Assembly: GCA_022865865.1 (NCBI GenBank)
Contig: JALHTN010000084.1
Coordinates: 1-6,973 of the forward strand
Source: Anaerolineales bacterium
GTDB lineage: Bacteria > Chloroflexota > Anaerolineae > Anaerolineales > UBA4823
Length of the DNA: 6,973 nt
Direction of reading: 5' to 3'
Part shown: piece after piece, positions 1-6,512 of the stretch
Layout of the letters: every line of letters begins with the position of its first letter
Numbering within the stretch: position 1 is the stretch's first letter
Translations under genes and position numbers: made by a program
Notes under the pieces: model-generated
What the model was told of the DNA's origin: nothing
Database searches by the model: none
Seen by the model: only the letters and a program-made list of their open reading frames with translations

Positions 1-1278
1 CCACAGGGTTTGCAGCAGCATCGCTGCCGTAAATGAAGCCATGGCCCAGAATAGCCCGGTATATTCTCCCCATCTGACCCCGATCCAAAGGAGGGAGGAG
101 CAAGTTATCAGAAACAGCACCACCGCTTCGGTGATACCCCGTGTGCGTCCTCCGTGCAGTAAAAGCCCCTGGAACCAGCTCTGCAAGACAGCAAAACCAG
201 CGGTAGGGATACCGATCACCAGACCGATCACCGCCATATCTGCCAAATCAGGCTCAAGTCCGGATAAGACCTGGAACCAGAACAAAGATAGAGGAGTTAA
301 AGCCACAAGCATGATCAGCAGGGAGGTAATTCCTGTCAGGTAAGCGGTAAAGCGTCGCAGTTTTTGGGTAGAGAGAGGTGCTTCCAACAGCGCGATAACA
401 ACTTCGTTGTAAGCCACACCAATACTGCGGAACATGAAGGTCAAACCGGATAGAACCGGCCAAACCGCCAGAGAAGCCAGCGCGATTGGCATCCGGCTCA
501 GCGCAGCACTACCGATGGGCTGCACCAGTAAGGTGAGCAACGAAGTCAGCACAAGTGGGAAATAGAACTTCAAAAAACTGCCCATGGTTAGGGCAGGATC
601 AACGGGTTCCATTTTTTCAACTTGATTCTTTACCACCGGGCGAACCGCGATACCCGAGTATATAGCTTCGCTGATCACACCCGCCGAAACTGCGCAGGTC
701 GCGACCACAATGCCCTGGATAGTTCCGATGGAGTAACCGATCAACAGCACAGCCAGGTCTGCGCTCAAACGTACGACGGTACCGACGCCTACCTTCTTTG
801 AATGGTTGTAGCGGATCAGAACTCCCTGGTTAAAACGGCGATAGGCGATTGAGAATGTCCAGGGGGTCATGAGGATCAGCCCGATACGACCCGGTTCGAC
901 AATCACATCGGGCGCACCCAGCAGCTGTTCAGCAATGAAATAATAGAGGGGAGTGAAGGCGATCAGGATATGCAATCCGGTCAAGGCAGCTGCCGTGACA
1001 AACATAAAGCGCCGGATCAACTGGTAAGAAGCTTGATCTTTACTCAAGGCGGTTGAAGCTGCCAACAGCATGATGATCGGTGATTCAATAATCAACGCCA
1101 GTGGAAAGACGATACCTCCATAAGCAGCAAGATTAATCGCCGGGTTTGGCAGTCGAGCCATAACTGCGCTCAGGATGGGCAGCTCGACTCCCATCAGCAG
1201 CCAGCTGGCTGCCAGCGGCCACCAGGTGTTCACGATGCGGCGGTAGGTTAAAGGAGTATTGGTTTCAGTGGCGATCAC
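1..1278 (-). CDS. MATE/MOP-superfamily (ANKH-like) multi-pass membrane protein, C-terminus off the window
   Basis: An open frame of 426 codons runs without a stop from a GTG at 1278 to the left edge, so the C-terminus is missing. The product is almost entirely hydrophobic, with about ten to eleven predicted membrane segments. A short polar N-terminus precedes the first segment (Trp-Trp-Pro-Leu-Ala-Ala near residues 19-24). Residues 20-75 and 240-295 look like diverged copies of one unit: each opens with an aromatic-Pro-Leu helix and has an 'Ala-Arg/Ser-Arg-Leu/Met-Pro' turn about 20 residues on. That two-fold repeat is typical of the MOP flippase/exporter superfamily. The segment with 'LPNPAINLAAYGG' (43-55) resembles bacterial relatives of ANKH. 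The substrate cannot be told; export of a small anion, drug or lipid-linked sugar are all possible. The start is uncertain: no Shine-Dalgarno precedes GTG 1278, but a TATAAT lies 6 bp upstream, as for a leaderless message. An in-frame GTG at 1296 is the alternative. The gene is divergent from the CPBP protease gene. Confidence 0.72.
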   Translation of the reverse strand, partial: MIATETNTPLTYRRIVNTWWPLAASWLLMGVELPILSAVMARLPNPAINLAAYGGIVFPLALIIESPIIMLLAASTALSKDQASYQLIRRFMFVTAAALTGLHILIAFTPLYYFIAEQLLGAPDVIVEPGRIGLILMTPWTFSIAYRRFNQGVLIRYNHSKKVGVGTVVRLSADLAVLLIGYSIGTIQGIVVATCAVSAGVISEAIYSGIAVRPVVKNQVEKMEPVDPALTMGSFLKFYFPLVLTSLLTLLVQPIGSAALSRMPIALASLAVWPVLSGLTFMFRSIGVAYNEVVIALLEAPLSTQKLRRFTAYLTGITSLLIMLVALTPLSLFWFQVLSGLEPDLADMAVIGLVIGIPTAGFAVLQSWFQGLLLHGGRTRGITEAVVLFLITCSSLLWIGVRWGEYTGLFWAMASFTAAMLLQTLW

Positions 1279-1284
1279 CCCTGA

Positions 1285-1290
1285 ATTATA
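1285..1290 (-). promoter_or_regulatory. -10 element (TATAAT) for the MATE-like gene
   Basis: A perfect TATAAT is read on the minus strand, with 6 bp (TCAGGG) between it and the GTG at 1278. Transcription would therefore begin at or next to the start codon, implying a leaderless mRNA. No good -35 hexamer is seen 16-18 bp upstream (the sequence there is T-rich, e.g. TTCTTT), so this rests on the -10 alone. Confidence 0.4.
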
Positions 1291-1489
1291 CGTCACTTCA
1301 ATCTTCAAAAGAAAGCTGGTGCTGAAGGTTTTGTGATCTGAGCGGACATTGTTTTCTGGAAGAAAGGCCTGTTCCAGGATAAATTCTGACAAATTGATTA
1401 GGATTCGTTTGTGGGTCAGAAAATCAAATAAAAGGATGATATCCTTGTATTCTTGACCTGGTTAAATATCGACAGCAGAAGTTAATTTC

Positions 1490-1495
1490 AAGGAG
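1490..1495 (+). promoter_or_regulatory. Ribosome binding site fixing a TTG start
   Basis: AAGGAG lies 7 nt before the TTG at 1503. It is the reason for accepting a TTG start for the CPBP protease: there is no ATG nearby, and the resulting N-terminus is a plausible short acidic, hydrophilic tail before the first membrane helix. Confidence 0.75.
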
Positions 1496-1502
1496 AAAGA
1501 AA

Positions 1503-2465
1503 TTGGAAAATCAAGAACAAGATCAAGATAATATTCTGGTTGAATCCTCTTTTCTGGATGAAGCAACCCAAGGAAACTCGAGCGTTTGGCGCTATATACT
1601 CGGTACTCTCACAATTTTATTCATCTGGTTGATCATCGGCGGCATTGCCACAGCGGTCCTGTTGATCGCACTCGGGATTTTCCAGGGTTTAGAACTGATG
1701 GACCTCACCCAGTTAATCTTCGATCCCAGCTTACTGGGCTATATTCCATATTACCTGGTCCTTAACTTCGGTTTTTTCTTCTTTTTCTTTGGTATTTGGT
1801 TATCGGTCAGATTGATCCACGGCAGACCACTACGCAGTCTGGTTACCGGGAAAAGTTCAGTCAGCTGGCGCCGGATGGGAATTGGGTTTATTACCTGGGC
1901 TGCATTATTAGGTATTGGCACCCTGGTTGAGTACCTTGTTTCACCGGAGACTTTCACGGTAACCTTTGATGCGCGGGTCTTCATCCCCTTCGCATTTCTG
2001 GCAATCCTGATCACTCCACTACAAACCACCGCGGAAGAACTGTTCTTCCGCGGCTACCTGGTTCAGGCTGGCAGTCTGATCAGCCGCAATTGGATTTTCC
2101 TGTCGATCTGGTCTGGTGTTCTTTTCGCCCTCCCGCACATCACCAATCCAGAAGTAGCATCAAATTTTGGGGCGGTTCTCTTTACCTACTTTGTTTTAGG
2201 GGCATTCTTAGCCTGGATATCGCTCAAAGATGGCACCATCGAGCTGGCGATCGGTGTGCATGCCGCTAATAATCTCATGGCTGGTTTGCTGGTCACTTTT
2301 CCAGAATCTGTACTCCCAACGCCAGCCATTCTAACCACCACCCACTTTGATCCTGTCTTTTCCCTGATTGGGGAACTGATCATGTGTGCATTGTTCTACG
2401 TGGTGGTATTTGTACGGCGGGGAGGAACAAAGCAGGTATCCGAGGCAGGAACAAACCTGGGCTGA
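1503..2465 (+). CDS. CPBP family intramembrane glutamic endopeptidase (Rce1/'CAAX protease type II', Abi domain)
   Basis: This 320-residue protein has a polar acidic N-tail (1-28) and about seven to eight hydrophobic segments. The family's three motifs are present in order in the C-terminal half. The EExxxR box is E178-E179-x3-R183; the FxxxH box is F208-x3-H212; the HxxxN box is H253-x3-N257. In Rce1-type proteases these residues form the glutamate/histidine/asparagine active site inside the membrane, so this looks catalytically competent. Bacterial members cleave membrane peptides or proteins (bacteriocin maturation or immunity, anti-sigma release), but this substrate is unknown and no bacteriocin gene is nearby. 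Residues 91-96 are six consecutive Phe, encoded by a pure pyrimidine tract within a membrane helix. Translation begins at a TTG with a good Shine-Dalgarno. The next gene starts 19 bp downstream, so the pair is probably co-transcribed. Confidence 0.88.
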   Translation: MENQEQDQDNILVESSFLDEATQGNSSVWRYILGTLTILFIWLIIGGIATAVLLIALGIFQGLELMDLTQLIFDPSLLGYIPYYLVLNFGFFFFFFGIWLSVRLIHGRPLRSLVTGKSSVSWRRMGIGFITWAALLGIGTLVEYLVSPETFTVTFDARVFIPFAFLAILITPLQTTAEELFFRGYLVQAGSLISRNWIFLSIWSGVLFALPHITNPEVASNFGAVLFTYFVLGAFLAWISLKDGTIELAIGVHAANNLMAGLLVTFPESVLPTPAILTTTHFDPVFSLIGELIMCALFYVVVFVRRGGTKQVSEAGTNLG

Positions 2466-2473
2466 GCGATCAC

Positions 2474-2479
2474 GGGAGA
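2474..2479 (+). promoter_or_regulatory. Ribosome binding site deciding the start of the PPDK/PEPS regulator
   Basis: GGGAGA lies 5 nt before ATG 2485. The frame is open further upstream (an ATG at 2386 overlaps the protease gene), but that extension is unlike the family and has no Shine-Dalgarno. The family's conserved N-terminus begins right at 2485. Confidence 0.7.
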
Positions 2480-2484
2480 TACTG

Positions 2485-3294
2485 ATGTACCATATTTTTG
2501 CGGTTTCCGACGCTACAGGCACCACATCTGAAAGGGTGTTGAGAGCGGCACTCTCCCAATTTGATGCCTCCCAGATCACGGTGGCGCGCTATGGTGGTGT
2601 GCTTTCACATGAGCAGATACGTGATATCGTCCATGATGCTGAATTAAAGAATGGCTTTATCGTGCACACCTTTGTCAGTGAAGCGCTGCGCCGGGTAGTT
2701 TTGAAGGAGGGGCGTGAACACAACGTAACCACGATTGATTTGATGGGACCGCTGCTGGCTCGTTTAGCAGAACTGCTCTCCACACCGCCTCGTTCAGAAC
2801 CAGGCCTTTTCGATCCATTTGATCCCAGCTATCTGCAGCGTATTGATGCCATTGATTTCACTGTCCGTCATGATGACGGGCAGAATGCTCACAATCTCGA
2901 TCAAGCCGAGATCGTCCTGGTTGGAGTCTCGCGAACTTCGAAAACCCCACTGAGCTTTTACCTGGGTTACCGGGGATGGAAGGTTGCAAATATTCCTATT
3001 GTCCTCGAGATAGAACCACCCAAAGAGCTCTTTGAACTCCCCAAAGGTCGGGTGGTTGGATTGACGATCAATCCAGACCGCTTATCAGGCCTGCGTCGAG
3101 TACGTGCCGAGCGGATGGGAACCTTCAGCAAGGGGTATGCCGACCTCGACCATATCCACCAGGAAATGAATTATGCTTTCCGGTTGTTTGAGAAGCGCCG
3201 GGATTGGCCGCTGGTTGATGTGACGACGAAGTCAATCGAGGAAGCTGCCGCCGAAATCGTGGTGCTGCTGGATAGAACACAGTTTTCTGGCTGA
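2485..3294 (+). CDS. Pyruvate,phosphate dikinase / PEP synthase regulatory protein (bifunctional kinase/phosphorylase, DUF299)
   Basis: The 269-residue product matches the usual family length of about 270. It opens with the diagnostic 'VSDATG' stretch (residues 7-12), as in PDRP/PSRP proteins. The P-loop-like nucleotide site 'GVSRTSKTP' is at 147-155, with K153 in the phosphate-binding position. The conserved 'FDPFDP' and 'IDFTVRHDDG' region is at 109-132, and the 'INPDRLSGLRRVR' segment at 195-207. Members use ADP to phosphorylate a threonine of PPDK or PEP synthase, inactivating it, and use phosphate to reverse this with release of pyrophosphate. They thus act in the cytosol as a switch between glycolysis and gluconeogenesis. 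Whether the partner is PPDK or PEP synthase cannot be told, because neither gene is in the window. The gene lies 19 bp after the CPBP protease gene in the same direction, probably in one operon. No terminator hairpin follows it. Confidence 0.93.
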   Translation: MYHIFAVSDATGTTSERVLRAALSQFDASQITVARYGGVLSHEQIRDIVHDAELKNGFIVHTFVSEALRRVVLKEGREHNVTTIDLMGPLLARLAELLSTPPRSEPGLFDPFDPSYLQRIDAIDFTVRHDDGQNAHNLDQAEIVLVGVSRTSKTPLSFYLGYRGWKVANIPIVLEIEPPKELFELPKGRVVGLTINPDRLSGLRRVRAERMGTFSKGYADLDHIHQEMNYAFRLFEKRRDWPLVDVTTKSIEEAAAEIVVLLDRTQFSG

Positions 3295-3343
3295 ATAGTA
3301 AATTTTTATAGGAATGGTTGCTAGATGGGAAATACTAGCCAGG

Positions 3344-3349
3344 TATAAT
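3344..3349 (+). promoter_or_regulatory. -10 element (TATAAT) for the M48 protease gene, with an adjacent GCTAG dyad
   Basis: A perfect TATAAT lies in the 103-bp gap, giving a predicted start near 3356 and a leader of about 42 nt. The best -35 guess, TTGCTA at 3318-3323, is 20 bp away, which is too far to be convincing. An inverted repeat GCTAG-10 nt-CTAGC (3320-3339) fills the space upstream of the -10 and could be a small operator. Confidence 0.4.
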
Positions 3350-3397
3350 TTCTGGTTGAATTACGACCGAACAAATCATTAGATTGGTAAATGTCCA

Positions 3398-4528
3398 ATG
3401 ACCAAAGCAACACTAGATCCAAACAAGCAAACCCAGGCGAAAGAGTATTCTCGCATCCGGCGCCGGTTGATGGTCCTCGACCTGGCATTGGCAGGCGTTT
3501 ATGCCATTCTCTGGTTGGCTACAGGCTGGTCAATTAAACTGCGGGATTACCTGCAGGAGTTGACCAATAATGAGTGGTTGGTTGTGGCCGGCTTTATGTT
3601 GATTTTTGGCGGCATCTATTTCGTGATCGATCTGCCCTTGGGATATTTCTCAGGATTCATCCTGCCGCACCGCTATGAACTCTCCAACCAAACGCTGAGC
3701 GGATGGGTGCTTGACCAGCTAAAGGGTGTGCTGGTGGGTGGCATATTAGGTTTGGTGGTGATTGAGATCGTTTATTTTGTACTCAGAATTTCACCCGACC
3801 TGTGGTGGTTATGGGTAGGTTTGATCTTGCTGGTGTTTAATGTCATCCTGGCGAACCTGGCGCCAGTACTGCTGATGCCATTGTTTTTTAAATTTGTACC
3901 ATTAGAAGACGAACACACCGATCTCGTGGATAGATTGATGAATTTAGCCGATCGCGCCGGGACGCGAGTGCGTGGCGTTTACATGTTTGATATGAGCCGG
4001 CGGACAAAAGCCGCCAACGCAGCTGTCACTGGATTGGGCAACACGCGCCGTATTCTTCTTGGGGATACCCTAATCAATGAATTTACGGACGATGAGATTG
4101 AGACCGTCTTGGCACACGAACTGGGGCACCAGGTTCATCGTGATATCCCCATTGGAATCCTGGTGGAAAGCGTGATCACTTTAGGCGGTCTATACCTCGC
4201 AGCCCTGGTTTTACAGTGGAGTGTGGAGGCGCTGAGTTTTATCAGCATTTCGGACGTTGCGGCCATGCCGCTTTTTGGACTGGTAATGGGGCTTTACGGC
4301 TTGATCATCATGCCCATTGGCAACGCGTATTCCCGCCAGCGGGAAATCCGGGCAGATGAATACGCCCTGAGGATGACGGGCAAAGGAGCTGCCTATGCCT
4401 CTGCGCTGACTCGCTTAGCAAACCAGAACCTGGCAGAAGCAGACCCGGAACCCTGGGAAGAAATGCTGCTTTATTCACATCCCGCCTTGAACAAGCGCAT
4501 CGCGATGGCAGAAAATTATCAACCCTGA
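3398..4528 (+). CDS. Ste24-type M48 family zinc metalloprotease, integral membrane
   Basis: This 376-residue protein has four predicted membrane helices before the catalytic domain (about 24-42, 60-80, 107-130, 136-165) and two after the zinc motif (about 252-272, 288-308). This is the Peptidase_M48_N plus M48 layout of Ste24/CAAX prenyl protease 1, slightly shorter than the eukaryotic enzymes. The Ste24-like 'HRYELSNQTL...DQLKG' stretch is at 91-110. The zinc site is complete: HELGH at 240-244 and the third ligand E316 in 'SRQREIRAD' (312-320). The substrate-cleft strand 'NAAVTGLGNTRRILLGDTL' is at 207-225, and the C-terminal 'HPALNKRI' at 361-368. Bacterial members take part in membrane protein quality control; CAAX processing is not expected in bacteria. 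The start is the only ATG in frame after a stop at 3380-3382, and the Shine-Dalgarno is weak. The gene appears to be its own transcription unit, closed by the terminator at 4550-4591. Confidence 0.92.
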   Translation: MTKATLDPNKQTQAKEYSRIRRRLMVLDLALAGVYAILWLATGWSIKLRDYLQELTNNEWLVVAGFMLIFGGIYFVIDLPLGYFSGFILPHRYELSNQTLSGWVLDQLKGVLVGGILGLVVIEIVYFVLRISPDLWWLWVGLILLVFNVILANLAPVLLMPLFFKFVPLEDEHTDLVDRLMNLADRAGTRVRGVYMFDMSRRTKAANAAVTGLGNTRRILLGDTLINEFTDDEIETVLAHELGHQVHRDIPIGILVESVITLGGLYLAALVLQWSVEALSFISISDVAAMPLFGLVMGLYGLIIMPIGNAYSRQREIRADEYALRMTGKGAAYASALTRLANQNLAEADPEPWEEMLLYSHPALNKRIAMAENYQP

Positions 4529-4549
4529 GATGAGGTACAGATAGGCATG

Positions 4550-4591
4550 AAATCCCCCTCTCCATGCGTCGTGGAGTGGGGGATTTTTTTT
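4550..4591 (+). terminator. Strong intrinsic terminator after the M48 protease gene
   Basis: A 15-bp stem with a single mismatch (arms 4550-4564 and 4572-4586), a 7-nt loop TGCGTCG and a run of eight T (4584-4591) follow the stop codon by 21 bp. On the opposite strand the same hairpin is followed only by a short ATTTCAT, so it may also slow transcripts of the convergent hutH-like gene, but its orientation clearly serves the plus strand. Confidence 0.92.
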
Positions 4592-4639
4592 CAGAGTTAT
4601 GATCCTTGAAAAATCGGTCAAGATACCCTTCGGGAAAGA

Positions 4640-6163
4640 TTAACCCAGGGAGCCAACTTCCTGTTCGACCTGCTCCAATATTTCTCCTGATTTCACCAAT
4701 GCTTTCATTTGATTGTGGTCGGGGTATAGTGGGCGGTCTTCATCGAGGTGGGTTACATATTTGCGGATTACCTGGTGGGCGATCTGCACTCCTTGTCCGG
4801 GAGTAAAATCTCGAAAATCCAGGGCTTGAGCGGCTGCCATGAATTCGATACCCAGCACTCCATAGCTGTTATCTAAAATCTGGTGGTTTTTAATGGCGGT
4901 GTTCATGCCCATGGAGACAAAATCCTCCTGGTCTGCAGCTGCAGGGATGGATTGGATGCTGGCTGGTGCTGAGAGCATACGCTGTTCGACGATTAAAGTA
5001 TCGGCGGTGTACTGGCTGAGCATCATCCCGGAAAACATCCCGGCACCCTTGGTCAGGAAGGCGGGTAAACCAGCGCTCAATGCCGGGTTGGTCAGCCGGT
5101 TTAGCCTTCTCTCAGACAGAACTGATACCATGGTTATCGCAGCCCCAACCATGTCCATGGGAAGCGAAACAGGAGAACCCTGGAAATTTGCACCGGTTAA
5201 CGTCAATTTGTATTCTGGGAAGAAAATCGGATTGTCTCCGACACCGTTTAATTCAATTTCCACCTGGCCGTGAGCAAATGCAAGCGCGTCATGGGCTGCT
5301 CCAATCACCTGCGGCGAAGAACGCATTGAGTAAGCATCCTGGACCTTGGTCTTGATCACACCGGTCACCAAATCGCTGCCCTGCATGCACTGCAGGATGG
5401 CTTTAGCCGTGCGCACCGCTCCTGGAAAGCCGCGCACTTCATGCAGCCTTACATCGTATGGCTTCAGATTGGCAAGCAGCGCTTCCAGGCTCATGGCACA
5501 AGCGATCTCAACTTGCTTGAGCCAGCGCTCCATATCATATAGCTGCAGGGCGCTCATGGCGGTCAGCAGGTTGGCGCCGTTGATCACCGCCAGCCCATCG
5601 CGAGCCTGCAAGCCTGGCACAGGGATACCCGCTTTTTGCATGGCTTGATCCCCGGGCAGACGCTCCCCCTGGTAGAAAGCTTCCCCTTCGCCCATCATCA
5701 GCAAAGCTATCTGGGACATCGGTGCTAGATCACCACAGGCTCCCACTGAGCCTTTTTGGCAAACAACCGGGGTCAGACCTTTATTCAGCATTTCGATCAG
5801 GGTCAGTGTAATCTCAGGCCGGCAGCCCGAGTTGCCGTGAGCATGCACATTAATGCGACCTGCTATGGCGGCGCGCACGTATTCAATTGGGGCCGGATCA
5901 CCAATACCCGCTGCGTGATTGTAGATCAAATAGCGTTGAAATTGCCCAACCTGGTCATCAGTGAGCACTACCTCGGAGAATTCGCCAATCCCGGTATTGA
6001 CCCCATACATGATCTCTCGGGCTTGAATCTTTTCCTCCAGCATGGCACGGCAGATCTTGATCCTTTCCAGAGCCTGGGGATGAAGTTCCACAAATTCTCC
6101 ATCCCGTGCGATGTGAACCAGCTTTTCAATCGAAAGACCTGAGCCATCTAGGAAAATTGTCAT
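4640..6163 (-). CDS. hutH: Histidine/aromatic amino acid ammonia-lyase (HutH family) with Ala-Cys-Gly at the MIO site
   Basis: The product has 507 residues, the normal HutH length, and is full length. The family eliminates ammonia from an amino acid (histidine to urocanate in HutH) using an MIO electrophile formed from an internal Ala-Ser-Gly. Catalytic positions fall at or near Pseudomonas putida HutH numbering: Y53 in 'MYGVNTG', H83, N195, Q275, Y278, R281, F327 and E413. Retained H83 and E413 fit a histidine enzyme. Odd features: the MIO tripeptide is A142-C143-G144 (Cys codon TGT at 5735-5737), the usual NFHGEP-type loop is NFQGSP (326-331), and QEDH is QEDF (412-415). So a related substrate or aminomutase chemistry is possible. 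The start ATG has a Shine-Dalgarno 8 nt upstream (minus-strand AGAGGA, 6172-6177). No other hut genes are adjacent; the enzyme stands alone between a convergent protease and a divergent acyltransferase. Confidence 0.9.
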   Translation of the reverse strand: MTIFLDGSGLSIEKLVHIARDGEFVELHPQALERIKICRAMLEEKIQAREIMYGVNTGIGEFSEVVLTDDQVGQFQRYLIYNHAAGIGDPAPIEYVRAAIAGRINVHAHGNSGCRPEITLTLIEMLNKGLTPVVCQKGSVGACGDLAPMSQIALLMMGEGEAFYQGERLPGDQAMQKAGIPVPGLQARDGLAVINGANLLTAMSALQLYDMERWLKQVEIACAMSLEALLANLKPYDVRLHEVRGFPGAVRTAKAILQCMQGSDLVTGVIKTKVQDAYSMRSSPQVIGAAHDALAFAHGQVEIELNGVGDNPIFFPEYKLTLTGANFQGSPVSLPMDMVGAAITMVSVLSERRLNRLTNPALSAGLPAFLTKGAGMFSGMMLSQYTADTLIVEQRMLSAPASIQSIPAAADQEDFVSMGMNTAIKNHQILDNSYGVLGIEFMAAAQALDFRDFTPGQGVQIAHQVIRKYVTHLDEDRPLYPDHNQMKALVKSGEILEQVEQEVGSLG

Positions 6164-6171
6164 TGGTGATT

Positions 6172-6177
6172 TCCTCT
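6172..6177 (-). promoter_or_regulatory. Ribosome binding site of the hutH-like gene
   Basis: On the minus strand AGAGGA lies 8 nt before the ATG at 6163, which supports that start. Confidence 0.7.
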
Positions 6178-6260
6178 TTAGTTTAGAAATATTTGCTGGG
6201 ATATGTTTGGTCAGATAATTTGGTGAGTGTTATCCTGATTTACCTGCTGTGAATTGGGAT

Positions 6261-6317
6261 GTTAACCTCGTTAATTATAGTACGATTGAAACCTGATAGC
6301 GATTAACTGTGATTAAC
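6261..6317. repeat. Cluster of four TTAA-centred GTTAAC-like sites around the hutH -10
   Basis: The sites are GTTAAC (6261-6266), CGTTAAT (6269-6275), GATTAAC (6301-6307) and GATTAAC (6311-6317). The last two are exact direct copies 10 bp apart, and the second site is their inverted partner. TTAA cores start at 6262, 6271, 6303 and 6313, roughly on one face of the helix. The cluster flanks and overlaps the -10 at 6274-6279, so it could be an operator. AT-rich chance similarity is the alternative. Confidence 0.35.
6274..6279 (-). promoter_or_regulatory. Candidate -10 element (TATAAT) for the hutH-like gene
   Basis: A perfect minus-strand TATAAT would put the transcript start near 6267 and give a leader of about 104 nt. 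There is no recognisable -35 at 16-18 bp, which would suit a promoter needing an activator. It abuts repeated GTTAA/TTAAC sites (6261-6317). Confidence 0.4.
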
Positions 6318-6512
6318 GATCGAAATCAGGAAGCAAAACCCATTGCAAAAATATTGCACTGGTCTATCAACTCACTCCGTTGAATACTACAAATAGCTGA
6401 GAATCCTTGCCTTTTGCTCTTACAAAAAGCGAGATGTGTGTCGATATCGTATCAAAATTCGAACCAGACCCTGATTTTCGTAAAAATAGCTCAATAATTA
6501 CCAATTTGTCAC

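Larger units (their letters stand above)
1279..1502. other. Divergent intergenic region between the MATE-like gene and the CPBP-protease operon
   Basis: This 224-bp gap must carry the promoters for both divergent transcription units. On the minus side only the TATAAT at 1285-1290 stands out. On the plus side there is a -35-like TTGACC at 1453-1458, but no matching -10 at 16-18 bp, so I do not call a promoter. The minus-strand frame of the MATE-like gene stays open for 61 further codons, up to a TAA at 1462-1464. It has no ATG and no membrane-protein character there, and I treat it as non-coding. Confidence 0.5.

Noticed and set aside
41..463. Small open frames on both strands within the MATE-like gene
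   Set aside because: They overlap the continuous minus-strand membrane-protein frame and have no domain character of their own.
1453..1486. Promoter for the CPBP operon built on TTGACC (1453-1458)
   Set aside because: No -10-like hexamer occurs 16-18 bp downstream; the nearest candidate (GTTAAT, 1481-1486) is 22 bp away.
2386..2484. N-terminal extension of the PPDK/PEPS regulator to an ATG at 2386
   Set aside because: It overlaps the end of the CPBP protease gene. The Shine-Dalgarno and the conserved family N-terminus both place the start at 2485.
1751..2579. Minus-strand open frames opposite the CPBP protease and the start of the regulator gene
   Set aside because: They are shadows. The poly-lysine stretch in one is simply the complement of the poly-Phe codons of the real gene.
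4605..4622. CTTGA-8 nt-TCAAG inverted repeat as a terminator for the hutH-like gene
   Set aside because: The stem is only 5 bp, AT-rich, and has no T-run on the minus strand side, so it is too weak to call.
4893..6142. Several plus-strand open frames of 91-128 codons lying opposite the hutH-like gene
   Set aside because: They are antisense shadows of a strongly conserved full-length enzyme. Their translations look like no known family and they lack ribosome binding sites.
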